Source: Populus alba (lineage: Eukaryota; Streptophyta; Magnoliopsida; Malpighiales; Salicaceae). Taken from it: a stretch of DNA of 64,000 nt. Made by a program: the position numbers and the translations under genes. The number at the start of each line of letters is the position of its first letter. Positions within the stretch are counted from its first letter, which is position 1. Shown in pieces: positions 1 to 12,815 of the stretch. The notes under the pieces were generated by a model. The model was not told the DNA's origin. It did not search any database and saw only the letters and a program-made list of their open reading frames with translations. The stretch lies in the NCBI RefSeq assembly GCF_005239225.2, contig NC_133293.1:9640333-9704332 (forward strand), written 5' to 3'.

Positions 1-2886
1 TCAATTTTTTAGGGAGAAGCAACCCAGACTTCAGGCTTCTGTGGCCTTTGGCAGCAAAACCTAAGTATATCAGCAGACCACATTGTAATAGATACCATTT
101 CATAGCACATCAAATGGCTGGGTAGATGATCCCACGAGGAAAGGTTTGGAAAGAATTAATGGAGTTGACCGAGGGTTCGAGGGTCGTTTTTATCATTCAA
201 AATATAAAAATAAAAAAGGTTGTGCCAAGAACAACAAGTTGGGTTCTTAAAAATAATATTGTATTCTCCGCTGTAGGCTCACTAGGGCTGCTTTCTGGGA
301 CCAGTTTTCGTTACGTCTGTGCACTCGAAGTAGCCCGAACATTTAAATTTCTGTGAGAATTTTCAAACTCTAAAACTAGAAGGGTGAAAGCTAAGGCTAA
401 TTAATACCGGGAGAAAATTATATATTGGTAGTATTCTTGAATGTAAGTTTGTTGACTTCAAAGTAGCATTAATCAACAGAACACTAGAACAGCCCGGTGT
501 TTGACAGTTCACACTCACACTCTATTTGCACAGTGATTTTTTTTTCCCTTTTTTTTCAGTCACTATATTTTTATTTTTCAAGTTTATCCTTTTACATTGA
601 ATCGATTTAATATTAGCTTTAATGGTTTGTTTCGATGAACTTAATCATGTGATCTCAAGGTATAAAAAAAAATATCTCAATATTTAATAAGTTCTTGTTT
701 TTGCAAAGAAAATGTTTGAAATTTATGTTTTTCAAAAGATTAAAAATTATGGGACTAGAATTGACATCTAAAAACAATGACAGCCCTCATTGGCAGTTTT
801 GTCTCTAAAGAAAAAAAAAAACAAAAAGAAATCAAGCACGCAAACTGAGAAGATAAAAGAGGGAAGGATTAAAAAAAAAGAAGAGTTATTGGAGCCACGT
901 CGATGATACACTATCAACTCTCGTCATCATAGAAAGGAACCCTCGTTAAGGCGATTTTAGTATCATTAAAGACAGTCGCCATCAAAGCTATAAGGAAGTT
1001 GAACATGTCTCTTTAATGCAGTGGCCTTTCTTATTCGATGGTATACATGTTACGTATGCTAGACACATTTTTTCAATTAATTTAGACTCTAATTCTCTAA
1101 TATTTTTTTTTTTTAATTCAATCTCAAACCCCGTACCATCCAAGCCCAATGAAGGGCCAAATATATATTTTTTTTTTTTATCACATTGAGTGCCAACCAT
1201 GTTTTCTTCACTTAAAAGAAAATTCGTTCAGTCCAATTTGATGTATTTTGGACTCAATTAAGGTTATTTTTGGTTGGAAAATTGTTTCCTTTATGTTTCA
1301 AAAGTGTTTTTTATGTTAAAATAACGACTCTTTTTAAGTTAAAATCCCACAACTTAATTTTTCGACCACCTGATTATCGGAATCTAAAAACATAAAGAAC
1401 ACATCCTTTTACATGGTAGATGGTGAACGAGACTCAACAAAAATTGAAACTAATTACAATAAATTAGTTAGAAAAATGTTTGAGATGTCTGTCTTCATTG
1501 GTCTTTATCAAAATAAATAAATTTAAAAACTTTATGAAGTATTATCTCATAAACATCTTTTAATCTTTACATGTTTTTGAATAAAATTATATAATTTTTT
1601 TAATTCACTAAACGCTCTTTTTTGAACAACTCTTTGTATTGTCTTTTTTTTTTTAATTTTATACAAGTGCTTTTTATATATCTCTACTTTTAACATTATA
1701 TAATTCATAAAATTAATTTTTAAAAAATAAAGTTAATTAAACCCGATCAAGTAAGTTCATGATTGGATTAAGGAGTTTTGCATGATGCCGATGTTAGTTT
1801 AAAATATGCTTGCTTTAAAAGTAATAAAAAAAAATTAAATACACTTGTACTATGTACTTGTAGCGGGCTTGGCAATGAAACTAGATCAAACTAATAATTG
1901 ATGTCTTATCTTGTCTGAAATTTATAAGTGGTCTACATTTCATTGCTTGTTTCACTGTTTTATTATCTTACCTTGTTTATTTTTGTATTTTAAAAATATT
2001 TTTAGAAATTTTTAGAAATTTCTAGTTTTTTTACTTCAAATTAATATTTTTTTTATATTTTCATATTATTTTAAAATGATGATGTCAAAAATAATTTTTT
2101 AAAAATAAAAAATTATAATTTTAATATATTTTTAAATAAAAAAATACTTTAAAAATTATTTACTTCTCATTTAAAAATATATAAAATAGTCATATTTGAA
2201 GTGACCAGTGTTTAATTTGATTCCAGTGCAAACATACATACGGATCATTGTAATTTTCCTTTATGTGTGATCAACACGTACTCATATTTATGTGCACATG
2301 ACCACAAATTATATAATCGTAGCAGGCTATCTGCCTCTCTCTCTCTCTCTAGAAATGTGTTACAGTCATTCCTTTTCCCTAACGTACCATATCTAAAGTA
2401 GGAGAGAAAAATAGAAAACAGAGGAAGAAGGCAGTCAAATATGAGCTCGTTGATCTGCCCACATTCCATTAACATAGATATAATAATAATTATTATAATA
2501 ATAACCTGGACACCAATATCTTTCTTTCTTTTAAGATAAGAATATGTGTCCGATAAATATATGGAAATAGACTGTGATATTGTTCACCAACAGTCGTTTA
2601 TATTGAAAATACGGCTCGGCATCAACCCCCCGGCAGGTGTCGCCCAACCGGACACGTTGCTGCTTTGTTGTCACCATAGGGTAGGAGTGGCAATGTTCGA
2701 AATTAGATTCGCTCAAGCTGACCTAATTGAGGAAACATGAAAAGAAAATAGTATTTATGTACAAAATGAATACCTGTATTTTCGTTGGCAAATTGAATGC
2801 CATGGCGGGTTAACAATTAAAAGTTCGTTGGGGTAGTTGCATCCTCCCCAGAACCACCCTCTCTCTCTCTCTCCCTATCCACTCTC
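1..2886. other. AT-rich intergenic spacer
   Basis: No coding region is supported here. The open frames are short, lack recognisable domains and run through homopolymers. The stretch holds a (CT)n microsatellite at about 2334-2351 and, at about 1990-2175, a copy of the AT-rich dispersed repeat seen many times in this window. The last few hundred bases are presumably the promoter region of the KCS gene that follows. Confidence 0.6.
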
Positions 2887-2893
2887 TTTAAAA
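2887..2893 (+). promoter_or_regulatory. TATA-like box of KCS gene 1
   Basis: TTTAAAA lies about 145 bases upstream of the ATG at 3036, embedded in a CT-rich stretch (2860-2890) of the kind common around plant core promoters. A start site near 2915-2925 would give a CT-rich 5' leader of roughly 110-120 bases. This is inferred from position and composition only. Confidence 0.4.
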
Positions 2894-3035
2894 GCCAATG
2901 CATTTCTTCCCTTTTGCCAACCCAGTTTTCTCTCTTCTCTATCTCCTTCTCTATAGCCTTCTGGGGCCTCTTCGTTTTTGTGCATTCAGGCCAAGACTTT
3001 CCATTTTTTCAGGCTATTGAACAAGTGCCCCGGAA

Positions 3036-5548
3036 ATGGCAGAGGATCAGAGCAAACAAAGACTGCGACCAGAATCAGTCACGGTTCATCATACTGAACC
3101 AGCTGAAACGAAGAGAAACCCCCTCCCAAACTTTCTTCTATCAGTTAAACTCAAATATGTGAAACTTGGTTATCATTACTTAATCTCAAATGCCATATTT
3201 CTCCTGCTTATTCCACTCCTATTCATTGCATCAGCTCATCTTTCAACTCTCAATATCCAAGATTTCGTCCAGCTTTGGAACCACCTCAAATTCAATTTTG
3301 TCTCAGTAACTGTTTGCTCAGGCCTTATAGTTTTCTTGGCTACCCTTTACTTCACCAGCCGTCCTAGAAAAATATACTTGTTGGATTTTGCATGTTACAA
3401 GCCCGAACCCGCTCGAATGTGCACCGGAGAGACTTTCATGGAGAAATCAGCACTAGCAGGCATCTTCAGTGAGGAGAACTTAGCCTTTCAAAAGAAGATT
3501 ATTGAGAGGTCTGGTTTAGGACAAAATACTTACTTCCCTGAGGCAGTGATGCGGGTCACACCAAGGCCGAGCATGGAGGACGCAAGGAAGGAGGCTGAGA
3601 TGGTGATGTTTGGAGCCATTGATGAGCTCTTGGCCAAAACTGGGGTTAAAGCTAAGGATATAGGCATTCTTATAGTGAATTGCAGTTTGTTCAATCCAAC
3701 CCCGTCTCTCTCCGCCATGGTAGTCAATCACTACAGACTCAGGGGGAACATATTGAGCTATAATCTTGGTGGTATGGGTTGCAGTGCTGGGCTAATCTCT
3801 ATTGATCTTGCCAAGCAGCTACTGCAGGTATGAAAACTTGAACATCCTTCCTTTTTTTTTTTTTTTTTTTAAGTTCAATTCTTTAATCTGTTCTTCTTAA
3901 TTAGTCTCTAGAATGGGGAGACAACTGACAAGAGCATGGTACTTATGGATATCTGATACATAGGGAGCCGTTCCCTAAATAATATCGTGGCATCCACAAG
4001 ATGTCCAGCTGGTATTCTTAGGGGACAACATGCCATTTCAAGTATTCATGCATGGATATTATCTATCTATTATTATTTATTATTTATTATTTTGAAATAG
4101 ATAATAGATATTTGAAGAATACATAAATATTTTAAATAATAAAAATAAAAATATTATACACACACACACACGTGTTTAATGCATATAACTATGCTTTTGG
4201 TTAGATTACAGACGGGTTTTAGATCGGAATCACACCCTAGTACTCATTATAAGTAAATAATTTAAAAAATACACACCTGTTCGGGTCGGAATCATCAACT
4301 TTGAATTAAAATGACATCAATACTAAGTGATAAGCCTATATATATAGCGGGTTTGAATTAAAGACGGGAGTTGTAATCTAATTAAAAAAGAAAAGGTAGA
4401 CTTCGAACAATAAATGAGAGTCCCACACAACTACTTCAGGCATTTATAGTTTAGGTAGCAGTTTATAGACGCCCTTCATAAATAGAAGAAAAGAAAGCAC
4501 CAACAAAAAAGAGTGGTCCTCCGGCTGAGTTGATGCGAGTAATATTCACTTGAGATATCTATATCCAGCTGTGTGATTAATACTCTTTTCATGAAATTGA
4601 AGCTCACCTGCATGTTGGGTTCTGCAGATATATACAAGTTGTATGTTATGAACTAATGATCAGCATGGAGAATATCATTTCTCTATTAAATATTGCAACA
4701 GGTGTTTCAGAAGCTGTGTTATTAATGAGATAACCTATAGTGTGTTTCACTTTTTGTCGTAACAGGTGCATCCCAATTCCTATGCTCTAGTGATCAGTAT
4801 GGAGAACATCACTCTTAATTGGTACTTTGGCAATGACCGGTCCATGCTTGTCTCCAACTGCTTATTCCGTATGGGTGGTGCTGCAATCCTTCTCTCCAAC
4901 CGATCATCCGATCGCCGCTGCTCAAAGTATCAACTAATCCACACTGTCCGAACACACAAGGGGGCTGATGATAAGTGCTACAACTGTGTGTTCCAAAAAG
5001 AGGATAACACCAGAAGAGTTGGTGTTTCGCTTTCCAAGGACCTCATGGCTGTTGCTGGAGAAGCCCTTAAAACCAACATCACAACACTAGGGCCGTTAGT
5101 CCTTCCCATGTCAGAGCAACTCCTGTTTTTTGCTACTTTAGTAGGAAGAAAGATCTTCAAAATGAAGATAAAACCATACATTCCTGATTTCAAGTTGGCT
5201 TTTGAGCACTTCTGCATCCATGCTGGTGGGAGAGCTGTGTTAGATGAACTAGAGAAAAATCTCGAGCTCTCTGACTGGCACATGGAGCCTTCAAGAATGA
5301 CTCTTTATAGGTTTGGTAACACTTCTAGTAGCTCTTTGTGGTATGAATTGGCTTACTCTGAGGCCAAGGGGAGAATTAGGAAGGGTGACAGAACTTGGCA
5401 GATTGCTTTCGGCTCAGGATTCAAGTGTAACAGTGCGGTGTGGCATGCATTGAGGACAATCAATCCGGCAAAAGAGAAGAATCCTTGGGTTGATGAAATT
5501 GATGAATTCCCTGTTCATGTGCCTAAAGTGGTGTCCATCGCCTCTTGA
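3036..5548 (+). CDS. KCS: 3-ketoacyl-CoA synthase, gene 1 (two exons, intact)
   Basis: Exons 3036-3827 and 4766-5548 join in phase 0 across a 938-base GT-AG intron to give 524 aa. KCS enzymes condense malonyl-CoA with an acyl-CoA, the first and chain-length-setting step of very-long-chain fatty acid elongation, in the ER membrane together with KCR, HCD and ECR. Visible features: two membrane segments at about 49-67 and 88-106, an RPR motif at 109-111, an FAE1/CUT1 condensing domain from about 115, and a C-terminal ACP-synthase-III-like part. Catalytic residues are C249 (in GGMGCSAG), H416 (in CIHAGG) and N449 (in FGNTSSSS); their spacing of 167 and 33 matches the family (FAE1: Cys223, His391, Asn424). 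From memory the sequence is closest to Arabidopsis KCS2/KCS20 and KCS11, the group linked to cuticular wax and root suberin; orthology is not tested. The ATG is the first in frame after the TATA-like box. A (CTT)n microsatellite lies just downstream. Confidence 0.95.
3828..4765 (+). other. Intron of KCS gene 1
   Basis: The GT donor follows a codon for Gln264 and the acceptor AACAG precedes the codon for Val265. The position and phase are the same as in the other two KCS genes of the window, whose introns are only about 244 bases, so the extra length here is an expansion. It contains an (AC)n run near 4157, AT-rich simple sequence near 4060-4140, and a short echo of exon-2 sequence at 4657-4680. 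Confidence 0.9.
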
Positions 5549-6000
5549 ATCTTTCTCTTTTTTAAAAAACAAAAAAAATGGATCGATTGTTATATGTAAG
5601 TGAATTTATGTGCGATATATGAAGTGACCATTTGCTATATATGTTCTCCTTTTCTGTTCTTTGGTTACATCCTGTTCTTCTTCGTTTCTTCTTCTTCTTC
5701 TTCTTCTTCTTCTTCTTCATCTTCTTATTATTATTTCGAGAAGTATTGTTTTAGTTTTTATTAGTCAATGAATGTCATTCATGTGCAAGATGGTTGAAGA
5801 GTTTAACATTCCTTTATTGTTTTGTTTGCTCTCGAAAACATTTATTAAGCCACTCTGCTATGGGATAATCAATCTAGAAAGAGAAACGAAAAGAAGAAAA
5901 GAGAAACCCGTGGTAGGATATTAACAAATTAACAAAAAAGAAAAGAAAAGGTGACATACTTTATCTCTAAACACAAAATATTATTCACTTGAATAATATT
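5549..6000. other. 3' flank of KCS gene 1 with (CTT)n microsatellite
   Basis: Presumed 3' UTR and spacer. A (CTT)n run occupies about 5686-5719. No clear AATAAA signal is seen within the first 200 bases. No coding potential. Confidence 0.5.
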
Positions 6001-6004
6001 TTGT

Positions 6005-6465
6005 TCATTTCTTTTAGTTTTACTTTTTTAAATTTTTTTTTCAATTTCAATTACAATATTCAACATTAAATTTATTTGGGATTGAGTTTTATAATTTATT
6101 TTACTTTATTTTTTATAAGGTTATTCCAATCTCATGGCTCGAACCGCGAATTTGATCGGTTAATTCAATTAATTGATAATTTTGTCTTTTAATTTTATTT
6201 TTTAACATTTAACTGCTTCATAATTTTTTTTTATTTACTTTCTATGATATTATTCTCGTCTTATAATTCGGTCACGAGTTTGAAAGATTAATTCGAGTTA
6301 ACTTAAGTTGTTTTTTTAATTTTAATTGCATCCTTCAACATTATATTTGTTTGGAATTCAGTTTCATAACTTATTTCAATTTGTTTTTTATTGAGTTATT
6401 CCGGTTTCATGACTCGAATTATAAGTTTGATAAATTGATTTAGGTTGATAAATTATCTGAAAGGA
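6005..6465 (-). repeat. Periodic AT-rich repeat array, reverse orientation (3 units)
   Basis: Three diverged units of about 140 bases start near 6046, 6180 and 6322. Each reads through a core like TCATGGCTCGAACCGCGA followed by AT-rich filler. The reverse complement matches the units at 8.1-8.5 kb and 60.5-61.1 kb, so this is the same dispersed family in the opposite orientation. Confidence 0.5.
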
Positions 6466-8024
6466 TCTATCATTTTAAAGAGCCAACTTGTTTGTAGACG
6501 GCTGAAGCAATTTGTCATTAGAATTCAATCGAAGGACAAGGCCTTGTATTGAACAAACAAAGACTTGGGAGAATGATGGATTTATATTTTTCATATATGT
6601 TTTGTTTTACTTGTATCCTCCTTTGAGAAGAACCAAGGGCAACAATCATTAGATATAGTTAAGTGTAAGCACAAATATACATAAATCTAAAGGTTACCAA
6701 ACTCAATATTATTTGGATTCGATCAATTACTAAGCCCAATTATGCATGGATTTGGATAGAGTACTAGCCCAATCATAAAAGATAATGAGAGTACCGGAAA
6801 TCTTAAGCCTTTCTTATTCATAATTGCCATAAGCAAATGAAGTGTCATTTATAAAGACTTGACAGTGTGTTCATCATGTCCATGCATTGCTTGCTGCCGA
6901 GCCTTTATAAATGACTGGACAACATGCTCTTTAAATTCTTCCACCTCTCTCTTTCTTAGTAGAACTGGGTCGCTGGCATAGTTTTTTTAGTCAGTAAAAC
7001 GGTATCAATCCATTATCTTGATGAGATTTTTTATATTTAAAGATTTAAAATTCTGCATTGCAATACATTAGTTGCTATAGAAAAAACAGTTTTTAAAAAT
7101 TTCTATAAAAATTTTAGTGGCGCAATCCACCAATAAGATAAAATGTTATTTTTTTAAGCAGATATTCTAATTTAAGATGGCTAAACTTTTTCCTGAAATT
7201 AAATTTATTTAATTAGTTTATAAATATGTACATTAAACTATTTATATTATCTGTTTTAGAAAAATATTTATTTATTTATAATAAATTTATATTTAACCAT
7301 TCAGAATCACTTGTTTCTAGGACCCGAGCGGACTACATGGCAGATGCTATATTGCATTTCTAACTTTGTTCTATATAATAGTCACTGTTTGAATAAACAT
7401 GTTGGTTGCGATTTCGAACATTTCTATGTTTTTTTTTTTTTTTTTTGAAAACATGGCAGATGCAAAGTGTACTTACAAAACTTTGATTCGACTGATCATC
7501 ATTCCATTCCATACCATCGCATCTTGTTTTGGTGCGTCCGTATCTAACCAAGGTTTAGGTAATGCACACGTTTCCTCATCAATCTTACGATTGTACAATA
7601 TTTAAAAGTTAATGTCAAATCATTTAGTGTTTACAATAGATCATTTAGTCAGTGTTACCGTATTCTCACAAAAAAAAAAAATCTATTTTTTTTTATTAAA
7701 AATTAAAATTTTATATATATTTTAATATGCTCATATAAAAAAATAATTTTTAAAAATAAAAAATATTATTTTGACACATTTTTAAAAATAATCACAACTA
7801 CACTCTCAAAACAAACTATTATACTATGTTTAGATTAATTTAAAATCAAATAAAAAAGTTATCCAAACATTTCTATTTTCTAACATATTTTGAAGAAAAA
7901 AAAATTAATGATAGGATGTCACTCGGCAGACTTAATAATTTCAAAAGTAACTTAGACAACTAAAAAAAAAACATAATTTGTCTAAAAAATTTTTCAAGAC
8001 AAAATATTATTAAAAAAAATATTG
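6466..8024. other. Intergenic, no gene seen
   Basis: AT-rich DNA with poly-T and poly-A runs. An open frame near 7399-7605 runs through a T homopolymer and has an equally long antisense counterpart, so it is not taken as a gene. About 7690-7790 resembles the dispersed AT-rich MITE-like repeat. Confidence 0.5.
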
Positions 8025-8600
8025 AGATAGGAATATATTATATCAATCAAGGTTAACCAAAGTTAACATGTAATATTTTATAAAAAAAAATTAAAAAATA
8101 TATTAAAGCTCATTTATCAATCAACTCAACGTTGAATAATAAACATAAAAAAAAATAAATTAAAAAAATAAAAAAATTTGAGTAGATCCGGGTTAACCTG
8201 TCAAACCTAAATCATAAGATTAGGATAACTTAATAAAAAAATTAAAATAAATTAAGACGCGCACTCTCAATTAATCCAACATTCAATGATGAAGTTAGAA
8301 AAAAAAAAAATTTAAAAAGAAAAAAAAAACTCCAAGTCAACCTAGTATAACTTGTCAAACCTTTCACCCAAGTAATGAAATTAAGATAATCTCACAAAAA
8401 ATAAATTAAAATAAATTCATGAAATTTATTTCTCAGTCAACTAAAATAATAAAAAATATAAAAAAAATCAAAATAAATTAAATTAACCTATAAAACTTAT
8501 TACTCAGGTCGTAAAAATAGAATAATATCATAAAAATTAAATGGAAATATTTTACAAAACTCAATTCAAATTATAATCACCTAAATTATACGAATCATGG
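8025..8600 (+). repeat. Periodic AT-rich repeat array (about 4 units)
   Basis: Units of about 120-155 bases begin near 8025, 8101, 8254 and 8414. Each carries a GC-richer core (GGTTAACCTGTCAAACC or a diverged form), then a segment meaning 'ATAAGATTAGGATAACTT', then AT-rich filler ending in a run like AAATTAAAATAAATT. Same family as 6.0-6.5, 22.9-23.9, 57.6-58.75 and 60.46-61.08 kb. Confidence 0.55.
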
Positions 8601-11046
8601 AATCGCTGTTTGGACTAGAGCTGAATATGTAGGGCTTTCAAAGAAAAAATTATTGTTTCAAATATGTGAAAAATTTTAAAGGGGGAAAAATTAATTACCT
8701 GATCGAATGTAATAGCACTAACGCAGTTAGTAGCAAGAAAAGAGGAAGAGTATTAAAAAAACGATAGATTACTCAAGTGTGTGTATACATGCACATGTGC
8801 AACCTGGAGAGTGAATTCAAATTTGAAAGTATTTAGCATATCATTTGTAAGCCTCCATTTAATGGGCTCAGAAACCTAATCATTATGGGCCTTGGACAGC
8901 ATGAGCCCATCTTAAACTATAAAGAGGGCATTTGGGGAACGAAAGCAACATGCCTTGTAAAACAAAATAGAGGTTAGGTGCAAGAAAATAGATTTTTTCA
9001 ATATTAGAGCTCAAAGGGATCGTTCAACCACATAGGCATTTATAAATTAAATTAATGTCTATAGTCTATGGATACAAATGCACAACATTAAGATTACCTA
9101 AGTGTTATAAATCATTAATTTATAAATCATTAGCAACCGCCCATTAAATCAATAATTTTAAAAAATAATGATTTTAGATTTTATAATATGATTGTGTTAC
9201 TCTTAAATACGAGGAGAGCCCGATCCTTGATAAAGAATGATATATTCACTCATGGACATTTGAAAAAACAAAAATGCTTATCTTTCACGTATTGGTTTAG
9301 GTGGTAAACCAGTTTATTTTTTACCTCATATTCTTAGGTTTGAATTCAAGAAAAAATTACAATATTTTTATAACATGATTTTATATATCTTTTGTGAATA
9401 TTATAAAGTAATTCATTTTAAATATTTATAATATTTTCATTCAAACCTAGCTTTTGGTCCATAATATGTCATTGAAACTTCAAATATCTAGCTTCGAATG
9501 CTTTTGGGATTAATTTACTTGCAACCGAACCCCAAAACTCAAATTTTTATTCTGTACGATTGTCTTCATGTATAAGAAAATTGAGTCGTTTTAACAATAA
9601 AAACTTTTAAGTAACCAATCACACTAGTATAAATGAATTTTTGGTGCCCACGTCACAATATTTCTTAAAAATGATTTCTGATGGGTTCATATATTTCCTC
9701 GTGAGATTATGGGTCAAGGCTTATATCCTATATAATTGTTTAATTTTTTTAATTTTGATGATCTAATTAATTTTTTCTAATAAAAAAAGTAGGTGGCTAA
9801 TGTTTGATTTTTATAAAAAATCTCTTTGATGAATTTAAAGATTCTCTAGAGCTTAAATAAGTATCGTTGAAAAAAAATACAATTATATTTTAAAAAAGAA
9901 TTATAAAAATAGAAATGTAAGAGGGAGTTGGAAAAAAATTGAAACCTCCCTTGAAGGATTTTCATGGTCCTTTTTATAACATATGACTTGTCTTTTTTTA
10001 ATGAAAGGTGTCAAAATGTAAGTAAAATATCCATGACTTGTTAGAGTAAAATATTTCTGAGTTATTAGAGAGTAAAATATCTTTGATTTATGGTCTCATA
10101 ATAAAGTCCAAGATTCTAGAAGTAAAAAAAGAGCATGGGCTCAACGCTTGATTGAGTCCAAAAATAATAGATTTGGCAGCTCGCCGGACCGATATATATC
10201 TAGACTCAACACTTAACTGAGTTAAAAATATTGATTTATCACCTTATCTTTAGTCATTTCTTAGAAAAGACATTTAAGGTTAAAACAAGATACGACTCGT
10301 TAAAAATAACACTTCTTGAAAAAAAAATCCATTTAACTCTTATAGAGAAGAAATTACATGCATTAATATATATACTAGATATTTGACTCGTGTTTCACAA
10401 CAATTTAGATATTTTTTCTCAATAAAAATATTTATATATAGACCTTTTCAACATGTTTTTTTATTTAAAAAAAATTCTGAGTGAAAATAAAAATATTTAT
10501 AAATACATGTAATCAAATAAATTGAGAACTGTGTATGTTAATAAGTGGAAAAAACCATAAATGATGACTAAAAATAAAAACTAGAAAAATCAAGAGACAT
10601 GTGTAGATCAAAATATTTAATTTTGCAAGATGTGTCATTTAGGCTGTTGTGTTTGCTAAATTTGTTAATTAAAATAAATTTTTTATTCAATCAAACGATA
10701 ATAAAAATAGACACACACATTAAATTAATTGAATAAAATAAAAAGAAAAATAATAATATATAAGGCTATACATATTAGAAATATTATTTGAAAATAAATT
10801 TCTTTTTATCTTCAGAAATAAAATTCATCTATACAAAAGATTCAGAAAATATAGATTAATAAGAAAAACCTAATAAAAAATTAAATACATAATTAAAATA
10901 TAATTGTCATTTCAAATAGGTTTTCTAAATAACATAAAAAAAATAAGAGATATAAATTTAAATATAAATAAAAATAAGATTAATATTAAGATTAAGATTA
11001 AGTTAAAAAAATAGAAACAAAAAACAAAAATATTTTTTCTTAAACT
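8601..11046. other. Intergenic, AT-rich, no gene seen
   Basis: No open frame of note and no recognisable domain on either strand. Composition is strongly AT-rich with many short poly-A/T runs. A small direct repeat of ATAAATCATTA occurs near 9107-9130. Confidence 0.5.
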
Positions 11047-11715
11047 AAAAAAAGTAAATAGTGTCATCCACAGTAAAACTTATGGGGTGAACTCGGACAA
11101 TGAATTTAACCGGGTTTAATATTTTTTTTTTCCCTTAAATTTATAGCAAACCTTAAAAAAAGTAAATAATTTTGTCCGAAGTAAAATATAAGAGGGTGAA
11201 TAGTGCAACAACAAAGTATTTACCTCACATATTTTCCCTTTAAATTTATAGAAAAACCTTAAAAAAAAAAAAAACAATGACTAGTATTGTCCATAGTAAA
11301 ACACGAGGGGGTGGGGGGGTGAAAAATGTGTCGACACAATGTTCACCCCACATGCTTTAGTTTATTAGGGACCGTTTGGTAGTGCGATCGAAACTGCGTT
11401 TCGTCAAATTTCAAATTTTTTTTTTTTTTGCTAAAATTGAGTTCGGTTTGTACTTTTTGGATCGTTTTGATGTGCTGATGTCAAAAATGATTTTTAAAAA
11501 ATAAAAAAACATCATTAGCATGTATTTCGGCACGAAAAGCTATTTGAAAAGCAACCGCTACCACATTACCAAACACGCTCGAATCCAAACCATGAACTCA
11601 ATCGAATTTAATATTTTTGTCTCTTTAAATTTATAGTAAATCTAAAATAAAAGTGAATAATGTCGTCTATGGTAAAACATGAGGGGGCGACAAATTGTTC
11701 ACCCCGCATGCTTTA
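11047..11715 (+). repeat. Diverged tandem array interrupted by a MITE
   Basis: Four copies of a unit begin near 11047, 11157, 11269 and 11651. Each contains a piece like AGTAAATAATGTCGTCCA, then TAGTAAAACATGAGGGGG, then TGTTCACCCCACATGCTTTAG and a run like TTTAAATTTATAG. Spacing is about 110 bases for the first three. The last is displaced by the MITE at 11370-11580. Confidence 0.6.
11370..11580. mobile_element. MITE-like element (about 210 bp) nested in a tandem array
   Basis: The left end GACCGTTTGGTAGTGCGATC and the reverse complement of the right end (GAGCGTGTTTGGTAATGTGG) form an imperfect terminal inverted repeat that continues towards a CTGC/TTGC core. The interior is non-coding and AT-rich, with a segment 'GATGTGCTGATGTCAAAAAT' that recurs in other dispersed repeats here. 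Length and structure fit a non-autonomous DNA transposon; the superfamily is not assigned because a target duplication is not clear. Confidence 0.6.
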
Positions 11716-12177
11716 GACTATAAGTAATAAATAATACACACACACACTGCTTTTAATTGTGAGACAATTGAAAGAAAAAAAAACGTGCTTTCTAAATATA
11801 CAATCAAGAGCTAATAGCATTAAAATATATATGATTTGCTTTCAAGCAACGGATAAGTAACATGCAAAAAACTTACATAAATTGTCTCAAATTTTATATA
11901 AGAATTAAATTGTAAAATATAAAGGGAAGGGATATCAATCTAACAGAGGCATTATTTGAGCAAAAAAAAAATGTGGCATGATATATATATAACACAGATC
12001 CAAGAGCTTCAGGTTAGCTATAACGCTTGACCCAACGCCGAGCCCAAGAGTCGTGGACTCGATAGGGATGCCAGATCCAAGTAACTTGAGTATGGCGCCC
12101 CTTTCTAGCCCCAAGTGACTTGGTTCTAGAAGGGGATTTTAGACCCAAGTTAATGACCAAAAAAAAAAAAAATAATA
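11716..12177. other. Intergenic with degenerate GC-richer repeat
   Basis: AT-rich to about 11990. Bases 12000-12140 are GC-richer and carry short motifs (GACCCAA..GAGCCCAAGAG, CAAGTGACTTGG) related in style to the 36-bp repeat at 12.65 kb. No gene is seen. Confidence 0.4.
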
Positions 12178-12610
12178 AATCTATGTTTTTTCTATAATTA
12201 TAATTTTTTTTTTCAAATCTAATAATATTAATGAATATAATAATATTTATAATATTAAACTTCTTTGACCCAAGTTTTTATAATTTTTAATCTCTTCAAA
12301 TAAAATTTATGATTTGTGTTTGATAGTAATAATATTTTTAAAATTTTTATTAATGATAATAATAATAATTTAAAACTCGTTTGACCTAAGTTCTTATAGT
12401 TTTTAGTCCCTTCAAATCCAATTTATGTTTTTTCTTCAATAGTAATAAGATTTGTTTTCCAAATTTATTAATGATAATAATAATAAATTTTAATTTACCC
12501 ATCAAATCAAATCTATGGTTGTTTTTCAATATTAATAATATATAAATTCATTAATTATTATATTAATAATATTAATTATAATAAAAATAATAATATTTTT
12601 ATTATAATTA
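12178..12610 (+). repeat. AT-rich tandem repeat, about 4 units
   Basis: Units start near 12178, 12301, 12418 and 12509, each beginning with a form of AAATTTATGTTTTTTCTTC, followed by ATAGTAATAA and ATTAATGATAATAATAATAA. The last two units are closely matched by a separate copy at about 19319-19500. Confidence 0.55.
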
Positions 12611-12649
12611 ATAAGAGCCTTGGGTCTTGACGTCGGACACAAGAGTCCT

Positions 12650-12815
12650 GGGTTTGGGCGTCGAACCCCAAAGCTTAGGGTCTGGCTGTCATGCCTGACC
12701 CGAGTGCCTGGGGTCCAGTTGCTTTGCCTAACCCGGGTGGCTAGGGTGTAATAGTCATGCTTAATCCTAGTGCCAAGTGTCTGGCAGCCATGCCATATCC
12801 TGACGTCCGGGGCTG
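12650..12815 (-). repeat. GC-richer 36-bp tandem repeat
   Basis: About four diverged units of a motif read on the minus strand as 'TRVRHD..TL' when translated. On the plus strand the unit resembles GTCATGCCTGACCCGAGTGC. The regular 12-codon periodicity makes an open frame on the minus strand (12532-12828), but it continues into pure AT repeat and is not considered a gene. Confidence 0.6.
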
